From CAIVAT01 sp964455285 (lineage in GTDB: Bacteria; Bacteroidota; Bacteroidia; Bacteroidales; FEN-979), in the NCBI GenBank assembly GCA_964455285.1, contig CAYVVG010000018.1, positions 1-61,815 on the forward strand: a stretch of DNA of 61,815 bases, written 5' to 3'. Below the pieces are notes generated by a model that worked only from the letters and a program-made list of their open reading frames with translations, was not told the origin of the DNA and made no database searches. The translations under genes were made by a program, and so were the position numbers. This document shows, one piece after another, positions 1 to 12,400 of the stretch (position 1 is the stretch's first letter; each line of letters opens with the position of its first letter).

Positions 1-409
1 AGGCAAGGGTGCTGCCCGGGCAGTTGTCACCGAAGGTGGCATCGGTAATTGCCACAGACACATCGCAGTCGCCTGCATCGTCGGCCGAAGTGGTGGTGAC
101 CACATCGGCGGCAGCAGCCACTGTCGGATTTTCATTATCCGTTACAGTCACGGTCATGAAATCGGTGGCGGTGAGGCCTGCAGCATCGGTCACGGTGTAG
201 GTAATGGTCGTCACGCCCTTGTTGAAGGTATAGGTTCCAACCTGTCCTGAACCGCTGCCGGTGGTGTTGCCGGTCATCACCCAGGCAAGGGTGCTGCCCG
301 GGCAGTTGTCACCGAAGGTGGCATCGGTAATGGCCACAGACACATCGCAGTCGCCTGCATCGTCGGCCGAGGTGGTGGTGACCACGTCGGCGGCAGCAGC
401 GACAGTCGG
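1..409 (-). repeat. 282-bp tandem HYR-domain repeat inside the giant adhesin
   Basis: Bases 1-127 recur at 283-409, a period of 282 bases or exactly 94 codons. Five differences are visible in 127 bases, and all five fall at synonymous third positions. The unit encodes one HYR domain including the stretch GDNCPGSTLAW. More copies probably lie to the left of the window. The repeat family is prone to recombination and to assembly collapse. Confidence 0.85.
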
Positions 410-3400
410 AATCTCCGTGTCATTCACCGTCACATTGAATACACAGAAATCGGTTTTCCCGCAGGCATCGGTGGCAGTGACCGTCACCGGGGTCGTACCC
501 ACGTTGAAGGCGGTACCGCTTGGCGGGACTGCCGAGAACAACGGTTTCCGCGTCAGGCTGGTGTTGTCGATGGGGAGGTCGGTTGCTTCCGTGAAGCAGA
601 ACCACATGTACCGGTTGCCTCCGACCACCGTGGCGATCAGGTCGGTCGGGGCAGAAAGGGTCTGGGTGAACTGGACGGTCCCTCCGCTGTTCAGCAACTG
701 GCAGTCAACGGCCAGTATGCCTCCGTTGTTCCGGAAGGTCCATTTTAAGGTGTACCAGCCCGGTGTTGTCACATCGTAATGGTTGGGCAGCGAAGAGAGA
801 TCTCCCCTGCGTGCAAAGGTCGATCCATTATCAGCTGCAACTACGATCTTGCCCGGCTCACCGGCAGCATGGAAAATAAAGTCACGGAGATGACTTCCGG
901 TCGATTTGTTGTTTACAGCTGTCGATACATCCCACCCGTAGGTGCTTGTGGCGATTTTAGGATCATCCAGGTCGAAGTAGACGTCGACAGAAGTAACGAA
1001 GCCATTGCCAAAGGAGTTTGCGATCGCGTTATAGCCACCCAGGCGGCTGAAGATACCGGTGTAATCAGCCGGAGTTGGCGGAAGTACAGTCGAATTGATG
1101 ATGGCATGGGCACTCCCGGCACTGGAAGCGATTCCTCCGGTTCCTGTCGGAACGCGGACCAATTTACTATTGTATTCGTTCCAGTCGGTCGAAGGATTAG
1201 TGAGATAGGTACCGCTCAGCCATGCCGCATCCTCGAATCCCTGGAAGAAACCGAAATCGGTGGCGTCGGGGGTGAAGGTGGTCACTGCCGAACAATTACC
1301 GGGATCGTTGCTCTTTACAATGTCGGCAGGACAGAGGGCGACCGGGTTTTCGGCATCGATAACAGTGATGGTCTGGTTGCAGGTGGCCGTATTCCCGGCG
1401 ACATCTTTGGCCGTCCAGGTGCGGACGATCGTACCGGTCGCATTGCAAAGGTTCAGGCCGGCACGGTTGTCATTGTAGGTGATCTGGATCGTCCCGGCGC
1501 AATTGTCAGTCGCTGTGGCATATCCTGTGGCATACGGATCCCTCGCCTGGCGCTGGTTGACAGTTACATCTACCGGACACGTAATAGTCGGTGGGATGGA
1601 TTCGCCACTGATACTCCCCGGGATATAATACGATGCCGTCGGATCATCGCAGAAGGCAAGGTAATCCGGGTAGAAGGCTGCATATTCACAGTTGGCGTCG
1701 TCGCTGTCGTCCCAGGAGATGGCCGCGGTGCCTCCCGAATAGGTGAACTTCGGAGTGAAAAGGGCGGTCCCGTCAGTCAATGTGATACCGGGAGCATTGG
1801 GGGGCGTGGTCCCTACTACCGTGATGATCCCGGGTAAAGGATTGCTCACCAGGAAATTGGCCATCAAACCTGATGCCTTTGTATAGGATTTAAAGACCAG
1901 TTTTGACGCGTCATAGTTCATGATCAGCGAAATCGCCCCGACATCGGCAAAGGAAGTGACGGTGACCGGTACCTCCACGTCGGCTCCGATGCAGGCGCCC
2001 GTGATGGTGGCGGCCGTGGTCACCGGACCGATGAAGACCTTTGCGTTGCCGGTCATGTCGAGCGAGCAGGTATAGAGGCTGTTCACTGCTTTCACTGTAT
2101 AGACGGTATTGGCGGTCGGGTTGACGGTCCACGTCAAGGCTCCGCCGTTCCCGATCTGGGTCGAGCCTGGAACGGCCACATTGTTGGCATACAGGGTGTA
2201 CTTGTAGTCGAAGTTAGTGCCTCCGTCTTGCGATCCCGAAAGCGTAATGATGGTAGGAGTTCCGATGCAGATCGAAGAGGTGCCCGAAACGCTGAATGCC
2301 TGCAACTGGTAAATATCAAAACAACCAGGGTCGCTCCGCCACGGATCATATTGCACATTGGCAGCGTTGGTGAGGTTATCACCCGTTCCGCAGGGGTTTG
2401 CTGCCAGGGCCGGGCCGCTGACGTCGCCCCACCAGTTGAGCGTGGCATCCACCACGGCGCCGCCGGTGTTGTTCAGGCCATGCGGCGAGTTGCCATGGAT
2501 CTTGTTGCCCTTTGCCGTATTGCCGGTGCCGGTGCCGTAAAAGATGATGCCGGCGTCGCAGTCAGTGATGTCATTGGCATTGGCACAGGTGCCGTCGCCG
2601 ATGCTGTTGCCGGAGCAGATCCCGGTATATTCATCCAGCCCGATTCCCCATCCGCAAGCACCCGGGGTGCCCGTGTTTCCGCTGTGGACGTTTGAAACCG
2701 AGTTGGCCAGGATGATGTTGTTGCTGGCGGCATCGAGATAAATCCCGTTGCTGGCACAGGCCGAGATGGTATTGCCGTTGCCTGAACCTGCCGTACCGAC
2801 CAGGTTGCTGTTGGCATGGTACAGCACGATTCCGTTCCACTGGTTGGCAATGGTATTGCCAGTGATCGTTACATTGTTCGAGCTGCTGACAAGAATGCCA
2901 TCGATGGACGGATCGGTCAGGATATTGTTCTTAACGGATCCCGTCGCTCCAAAACACACACTCACAGCGTATTCATCCCCACTTTGCGAGGCTACGCTGC
3001 AATTGGGTGTATTTCCGCTGATCATTACATCCGGGTCGGCTGATGAGCTCAGATCCCCATACGCAGCGATACCGTTGATCGTATATTCGATCCCGCAGTT
3101 GTCGACCGAGAGTTTCGAATCGCCCAGTATCCTTACACCGGTGGCGGAAGGATCGGCAGGATTGAAATTGATCACTGCAGAACTGAACAGGCCGGCATCG
3201 GCATAGGTAGCTCCCTTGACACAACCCAGGAAGACGCCAGTGTATCGTCCGCAATCATGCATCGTGTTGTTCGCGTCGAAGGTGATCCCGGTAATTTTTA
3301 CCGCAATCGGAGTGCCTGTCGCTGCATTTCCGTTCCAGTCGGCAGGGTAGGCGGCCAGCAGGTAATCCGAAAGCCAGTTGGTCCCCACTCCGGTGATCCC

Positions 3401-6400
3401 TGCAACGCAATTGGTCACACCCGACGGTGCCTGGACGATGGTCGACCCGACCCCGGCTCCGTTCAGGATGAGGTCCTTCCGGATCAGCAGTTGTTCGGGA
3501 TAGGTGCCGGCGGCAACTTCAATGGTATTCCCCGCCGTTGCATCGTCGATGGCATCCTGGATCGTACAATAATAGGTTCCCTTGTCGCTGTTATAAACCG
3601 GCAACACAGCAGGTCCGCCGGTCCATGGCAGGAAACCGACGTTCTTGTCAACGGTCATGATCACGGCATTACCCGACCCGCATGTATTATACGGATCGTT
3701 GTAAGGTCCGGATACCGAACCCCAGTCGTTCGGGCTGGCATCGACGACCGTCGTCATGTCATTCTGCAGTCCGCGACCACGAGTGGCATCGAAACCATAC
3801 CCGTTCCCGCTGATCGTGTTGTTCTCGATCGCACCGATGGTGCCGGCATCCGATTCGATCAGGATACCTGCCTGGGTGTTATTGGTGATCGTGTTGCCGG
3901 TGCAGGAAAGAAGATCGCCGCCGTTGTCCACGTGAATGCCGATGGCATTGCCGGAAATGGTGGCCGCGTTGTCGACCACATCCGCTGAGGCGTCACTACC
4001 TTCAATAAGCACACCCTGGCCGGAAGCGCCGATCGTGCAGTTCTGGATATTGGCATATACGTAAGCGCCCGAACCCCCTGTATTCAGCGGGTTATCCTTC
4101 AGATACACCCCTGCGAGGTCGACATCGTTGATCGTCAGTCCGTCCAGTTTGGATTTAGTGGATCCAGCATCGCTGCCTCCGCTGGTGGGATATCCATCCC
4201 AGTTGTTGATCCAGACGCCGTAATCGACATTGGTGACGGAACCTCCCTGTAAGATTATTCCATCAGTGGCGGTGGTGGTACAATGCCACATATTATAGCC
4301 GTTCACAATCTTTGTTGAAGGATCGGCACCGGTGATAATATTCCCGGAGATGACCGGGTTGACGCTGCCACCCAGTGAAGTCAGCCAGATGCCATCCCAG
4401 CGGATCATCGCAGCATCTTCCTGATAACCGATCACATTATCCGAGATGGTCAGCGGGGTAGCAGTTCCATAGGCAAGGTTGTACCAGATCCCTGCACGGG
4501 AAGCGGAAATATTGTTCAATCTCCATTCTACATCGCCACTTGCTTCCGGCATATTGGCATTTTCTGCATAAATACCCACATCAGTATTCCGGATCTTGTT
4601 CTCTGTTATATCGGAATAGTAATTCCAGAGGGTGACGATGGCTCTCCCCCCGATATTATCGAACAGGTTCTTTGTAACCAGGTTGTTCGACGAAGAAGGC
4701 CCCGAAGGAACCCAACCGATGAAACCATATGTGTTATAATTTTTCACGATGTTGTTGGTCAGCAGCATGCCGCTTTCACCGGCGGTGATATACGGATAAA
4801 TACCATAATCACAGGTATTGAGGCCGTCGAAGGTGAAGCCATCGAGGGTGACGCCCGGGGCTTCAATGGCAACGCCATACCAGTCGGTCGGGTTGATAAT
4901 TGCCTCTGCTCCGCGCGGGGTGGTTCCATTGGGGTCGATCCCGGCGTTCGGACCGAGAACCGTCAGATCTTTGTTTATATAAACAGACTCGGGGAACGTT
5001 CCCGCACACACCGTGATCACGTGTCCGTCTAATGTTGGAATCGCATCGATCGCCGCCTGGATGGTCGGATACCCCAGGTGGGTATTCTGGTTCTCGATGC
5101 AGCCGGCCGGAATATGTACTATTTGGTCAGTACTGTTCACATATCCATCATGCACCAGTGTCACCTTTACATGCACATCCCGCCCAAGGACATTGTTCCA
5201 CCAGGTGGGCGATACTGCCCCGGTAAGCGGGCTGGTCGTCGTTTGGTAGGTGATCTGCCGGATGTCCCAGAGGTTAAGGGTCCAGTCGGGACGCCGGTTG
5301 TCTCCGCTGATGACCAGATACCGATCCCAGTATTTGTTCTTGATCAGGTCGTTTCCTGCCGTAGTTTTCAGGTACTGCTTGGCGCCGAGATCATCAATGT
5401 AGTAGTACTCCGTGATCACATCGTCGCCGAGGGCGAGTGCCGCGGCCTGGATGGCGGCCGGATTGCCCGACTGGATAGCGACACCCAGATTCTGATAGAT
5501 CGCCATGATCTGGGCCAGATCAGCGGGTACGGTCGGGTTGAGACCGGGGATCGGGGCGATGTTCATATCGCCCTGGGTCACGTCGAAGGCGACATGGATC
5601 TCCTTGATGGATTCGGTTTGGGTGACCACCAGGTTCAAGGGTATGGCGGGACCGCCGGCGCATGAGTATCCCGAACCCAAAGGATCGATGACCGAATTCA
5701 TCAGGTAAGGTACAAATACGACGGGTCCCTGAATTTTTCCGCAGATGGTCGGGTAATCCGCGTTTCCGTACCAGTTACAGGTGGCATTCACCGGTGCGTT
5801 GTCGATGCCGGAGGCAAGGATGGCGTAAAGGCCGGTGGTGATGCTGTTGTTGGTGATTTGTGCGGTTGATACATCGCCGTCCATCACCGCGACACCGATG
5901 GCCACCGTACTGGAGAAGCTGTTCCCGGCGATATAAACATTGGCAGATTCCCACGGATCATTAGCCCGTGAAACGGCGATCCCGGTTCCCGGATTGGAAC
6001 CGTTGCTGGGTAAGCCCGAGAATTCGTTGTTCTCGATCTTCACCGCGTACTGGTTGCCCGCAGTGGTCCAGTTGGCCGGGTCTTCTAAAAGGATGCCAAA
6101 TCCCGGATCGGTCCCGTAGGTAACCATGTCGTAGAATTTATTGGAGGTGATCTCAACATTGGTCACGGCACTTGTCCAACCGGTGGGAAGGTATGAACCG
6201 GCCCCCCAGAAGTCAATCCCCCCGATCATGCCGTGGAACCAGTTGTTGCGGATGATCACCTTGGCTGGTGTGACATCGAAACATCCCTGCATGGTCATGG
6301 CGATTCCGGTAGCGACATTTCCCTGGATATCAAAACCTTCTATGATTACGGTGTTTCCGGGTAGTAATGCTGCGGGATGGATCTTAAAGACCCCGTCGAA

Positions 6401-9400
6401 TCCCGAGCCGTCAATGACCGGACGCGCTCCTGCCACCGGCCTGACCGTAACCCCCTTGGTAACCTTGATGAGACCACTGGGAGCGGGACTTCCTTCGGTC
6501 AGATAATTATAGGTTCCCGCGCACACTTCGACCACATCTCCCGCCGTGGCCGCATCGATCGCCGATTGGATCGTGGTGTAATAATCCACCACCGAACCGC
6601 CGCGTTTCAGGGTCACCGGCAGGTATTTGACTACCACCGGTCCCCAGGCCACCGAGGTGCCGTTGGCGTCGGTGATCGTGCCGGTATAGATTCCGGCCGG
6701 GAGTGAGGCGATCGTGTAAGTTGTTCCGGTAATACCGGCAGTCCAGCCCGGGGTCGTACCGTCGGTCCAGTCGATCCTGTAATTGGCTGTTCCGTACTGC
6801 CAGGCAACTGCGATCGATCCTGTGGTCGCCCCACAATAGATGTGGGTCGGGGTGGCAGAGATAACCTCAATCTGCGTTCCGTTGCACGAACCCGTCGGCG
6901 TGAAACCCCATCCGGGGTTGCTGTCGCCGTCGGTGGTCAGCCAGGGGTCGTAATCGACGTTGCCGGTGATCTTTGTAGCAATTGTACCTCCGGAAGTTGT
7001 CTCCCACCAGTTACAGGTAGCGAGGATTTGAGGTCCGGATGCAGCATCTGCTTTAATGGCAAAGTACCCATTGTCGGCGACATAATTGTCATTGATGAGT
7101 ATACTCCCGTTAAGTCCGGTGATTACCATACTATTGACGCTGGGTACGTCAATGAAATTGTTGTGAATGTTTGCGGTAACACCACCAGCCGGATCAATGT
7201 TACCGGTGCTTACATTTCTCAGGTTGATAGCACCGTATGAATTCACAATGTCCGTGGATATAAAATCAAACTGGTTATTATCAATTTCAACATTGGTGAA
7301 CTTCCTCGGTGTTTGTCCGGAAAATCCACCTGAAAACAAGACTCCGGTTGATTTGAAATTGATAAAGTGATTCCCCGTAACACGCTGAAGAGATGTAACA
7401 TCCGATGTGCCGTAAACGATTGCTTCAATGGCGCGGCCACCGTATTGACTGCCTGAGTAAAGGCCTGTAAATAAGGCATCAAATGTATTTCCTTCGATTG
7501 TGCAGGCACCGAATTGCCGCTCGAGTAAGATGGCATGATACATCTTATTAAAATAACAGTTCTGGATCGTCAGTGAACCTGTTGAACCATAAGCCCAGAA
7601 TCCATAATCACACCCAATATCGACGGCGGCTTCCTGGCCGATCACCCTGCAGTCAGTGACCGTTATGGGGTTACTTCCTTTCGTAAGGAAACCGTAGTGA
7701 TCATAGTTGGGCATATCGGCTGCTCTGGTTATTTCAAATCCTTTGAAAAAAACAGCACCGGTCGCATTGTAAATTCGGACCTGGCCGGGATCTGTAAGGT
7801 CATGTTTGTTTTCTCCATCAATGATTACATTATGGGGATTGGCGATATCTCCTAAAATCGTGAGTCCCTTTGTGACCTTGACCTGCTCTTTATATATGCC
7901 CGGGTAAGCCTGTATGGTATTCGTGTTCACAGTTTGCGCATCGTCAATCGCCGCCTGTATCGAACAGAAGGTCTCGCCGCTGTTCGTGTTCCTGACAAAG
8001 CCGGTGCCGCCCACTGGTCCGGAATTCCTCGTATCTACACCGTTTCCGGAAAAGGTGTTGGAATTGATTGTATTTCCACAGGCTACGGGTGCATTTCCCC
8101 TGCCAAAATAGCTGGCAGACAATCCGTTGTTTGTAGCGCCATCACCTGCATTGTCCGGAACGTAATTCGCATTGGGGTGGCCACCGCCTTGCTGCTGAAT
8201 GCCTATATTACAGTTTGTAACTGTATTGTTGCTGACTGTGTTATTTGTTCCCTCAATGACGATGCCGAATCCTTCATCCGTGCTGGCCGGGTTCAACTGC
8301 AGGTATCCGCTGATGAGCGGATTGTTCTGAATAACCACGCCCGTAGGGATGTTGGGATAACCGTCGGGGTTGCTGGATTGGAATGACCTTCTGAATACCG
8401 CAATCCCGGCATGGTCACGGGCATCCATTGTAGTGGAAGCAGTAATCGTAACCGTGTTATTTTGTAAGACAATACTCCCGGCGCCCGAGGTTGTTCCTGA
8501 ACCATCAGGATTCTTGATCTCGATGCCAAACCGTCCGTTGTTGGTCACTGTGTTACTTTCAACCAGGTTGGCTCCGGGTCCTTTAAGACCCATTAGCCCG
8601 ATCCCGTTATCAGTATTGTCGTGGATATTATTCCCGGACAAGGTGACTCCAGTGGCACGGCCATCCTGGAGTTCGATCCCGCAGCAGTTGTTATTGAAGA
8701 CCTCGCAGTGCGTAATGGTTATATTACTCTTTAACCCGTTCCATATGAGAATGCCCCGGGCGCCCGGTGTGTGACCACTGGAGGTGACATAATCCAGTAA
8801 TACGTTATCGATCGGGCCGTTTGCATAAAATCCGCTACCTGAGCCTGTTATCCCATTATTGTCCTTGATTGTGACATGGAATATCGTCAGATTGTTGTTC
8901 CCGCCGGTAGCATAAATACCTGCATTGGAATTGCCGTTTACCCCGTTAAATTTCTTAACGGTAAGGTATTGGATTGTTACACCTTCAACCCCGTTGCTGA
9001 TCGTGATTCCATTTCCTGTGCCAACAAGACTGGCTCCATCCAAAATGGTCCCCGCCTCGCTCTGTCCCTGCAGCGTGAGTGGTTTGTCAATCACCACCCG
9101 CTCGGCATAAGTTCCGTTGCAGATTTCGATCACATCACCTGTAGAAGCTGCGGTTACAGCCGCCTGAATGGTGGCGAAATAGACCGGGCCCGTTGTATTT
9201 TTCACCGGGAGGAAGGTTACCGTTACCGGGCCGGAAGAGGCCGAGGTTCCGTTGTTATCCGTTACAGTGACATTATAAGTTCCGGCCGGAAGAGTGATCA
9301 CATAGGGACTTCCGTCGGCATCGGAGGCGCTTCCCGATCCGGTGCCGCTCCATGCGATGGTGTGAGGACCGGTGCCGCCGCTGTAATTCACGGTCACCGT

Positions 9401-12400
9401 GCCGTTCACGTCGCAAACGGCGGCTGCCGGAACCAGCGATAATATGGAAACCGGTGTTCCACTGCAACTTCCGGCAGGGGTGAACCCGGGGTTGTTGTTT
9501 GTTCCGTCGATGACAAGCCAGTTTACATACGCAATCGGTCCGGTAAGTTGGGATGCGATGATATCGCCATCGGCCGTTCCCCACCAGTTACAGGTCATAT
9601 TGACATTCAAGCTTCCCGTGCCCCCGGTAATATATGCATTAGCCAGGACCGGGCTGCCGGTGATATGATTGTTGTTCGCGACGGTCGCGTTTTTGTATCC
9701 CGATTCCGCTTCAATATCGAAAGCTTCCGCGGTGTTATTATCGATGAAATTGTTATAGAAACTAACATTGCAATCCGCGCTTCCCCATCCAAACAGACTT
9801 GTTGTTGTTGCTACTCCGTTGGTGGAATTAATGACAGTGTTCATGTGAAACGACGGAGTGCCTCCTGCCTGTCCTGATGCGCAAAGTCCGACATAAACGC
9901 CGTCGACCGTGTTTTCGTAAACATCGGTATTCAGGTATGAGGCAAATACCCAGATACCGTATGCACCGGTTGTACCGCTGCTAATGCCATTATTCCGGAT
10001 AATGTCTGCAATTCCTCCCGAGGCACCGTTATTGTCGGAATGGATCCCGCTGCCTGAATTCGTAACCGTGTTCAGCCAATAAGTCGTTCCGGTAGAATAA
10101 TTGGAACAGATGGCATCATTGGCGTACGAAACTGCGTTGGCTTTGATAAGTCCTGCCCCGCTGTGATTCATGATCGCTATGGATTGCGATTCTCCGGCAA
10201 CGTTGGTGACCGTATTGTTCTGGAAGTCGAATGATCCTCCGGATGAAGCATAGATCCCCCGCAGGTAGATATTCTTGACTGTCACATGGTTCACATTCAG
10301 GTTATTGAACTGGCCCATTGCATGATTGGTGATGATGCCGTTCCGGGCATCCACATCCACGCCATTGCTGAGCACTCCACTGTTGATGGAGGGGTTATTC
10401 CCGTCGGCGGTAAGATTTTGGATGGTCACGTTGTTGGCCTGTACAAGGAATATATTGCTGGATCCGCTGCACAGTGATCCCACTGCAACTCCTCCGCAAT
10501 TCGGGCTTGAAAGGGCAGGAATGACAAAGGTCTGGTTCTGCCCGGCGCCGTTGAGGATGACTCCCTTGTGAACGGTGACATTCTCCACATAGGTGCCGGC
10601 GCTGATGTTGATCAGGTCGTTGGCCACGGTGGTGGTCGCATCAATGGCCGACTGTATGGTCTGGTAGTACTTGTTTTGCGTAAAGTTGTGCACCGGCCAT
10701 ACGATGCCGTCGCAGGCATATCCCGAACCCGGAATGATGACATCGGTGGTCAGGTAATTCACAAAGGTGACATTGCCGCTGATCTCGGGCCATACAAGGT
10801 TGTAATCCGCCGAGCCCCACCAGTTGCAGGTAGCCGTATAGGCCTCCGTCGGCGCGGCATTCACGACTTCCAATCCGAAGGTAGTATTGCCCGAGAGGTC
10901 GTTGTTGCTGATGGTATTCCCGCTGACGACCCCGTCATAGTTGTTGGAGCTGTAATCGTCCTCCAGCCGGATCCCGGTGCCGCTGCCGGTAATGATATTC
11001 CCGGTGATGGTATTGGTCGTGGATGACAAGGCGCCCGACCGCAAAAACATCCCGTAGTTGGTGTTTGCCGCCAGGGTGTTGCCGGTGATGTCGTTCCCCG
11101 AACTGCCCATCAGTTCGATCCCGTGACTTCCGTTATTCGAGATGATATTGCCGGTGATATCATTGTTGGATGCCTTCCAGGCATAATACCCGGCCACATC
11201 GTTGTTCGAGATCGTGTTGTCCGTGATGGCATTCGACTCGCAGGCGGCGTCGAGGTATATGCCCAGGCCACCCTGCCCGCCGATCAGGAGGGAATGGGTG
11301 ATCGTATTCCCATCGACGGTATTGTTCAGCGAAAGGCTGTAAAATGGGCCGTTGCTGCCACCTTCAGGGTTGATTCCGTCGGTGGTGCCTTCAAAATAGA
11401 TCCCGACGGCATTGTAATCGAAGTTGTTGTTGAGTATATTGTTGCTGCCCGCATCGAGGAGTTGCACACCCAGCGAGTTCAACGTGAACTTGCAGTTCCG
11501 GATCAGGGTGTTGTCTGCCATGTTGAGCTGGATGCCCATGTCGGCAAGCGTTGAAACGGAACCATGCTTCACCGTAAATCCCTCAAAGGTGACCCCGTCG
11601 GCAGTGATCTCGACGGCGATTCCGGCCGGTGCGTTGATAATGGTGGTCGCTGAACCTGCCCCGGTGAGGGTGATGTCCTTGTCAATGACGAGCGACTCGG
11701 CATAGGTCCCTGCGCAAACTTCAATGACATTACCTGCGGTTGCCGCATCGATCGCCCCCTGTATCGTCGTATAATAGTTACCCTGCGTTACGTTGTGGAC
11801 CGGCTTGTAAAGGACCGTCTGGTTGCCGAGATCCACCACACATCCGGTGTTGTTCGCATCCCTTATTTTAACGGAGTAGGTCGCGGCCGCCAGCCCGGTG
11901 AAGGGGACCGTCGTGGTCCAGCTCTCGCCTCCGTCTTTGCTGTACTCATAACTTCCGGAACCGCCTCCGGGGGAGGTGATGCTGATGGTGCCGTCGGTGC
12001 CGCTGCAGGTCGTGATATCGGTGTGCGAAACGGTGGCTGTGAGCAATCCCAACTGGTCGATGGTGACGGTGGCCGTTCCGGTGCACCCGATGTTGTCGGT
12101 CACGGTCACGGTGTAGGGTCCCTGTGCAAGCCCCGTGGCCGTCTGGCCGGTCTGGGCGGGCGTGGTACTCCAGTTATAGGTGTAGGGTGAACTCCCTCCC
12201 GAGGGGTTGGCGGTAGCATCGCCGGTGGCCGCCCCGTTGCAAACGACGTCGGTCTTGGTGGTCCCGACAACGACCTTGTTCACCGTCCACGCGTAAACGT
12301 TCTCCGCATAGCACGAACGGCCTTCGGTGTCTTTCCGGCTCGCCCTGATCTCGACCTGGGTCTGGCCGGTGGTGGAAATAGTGGCGCCCGTGCCCGAAGG

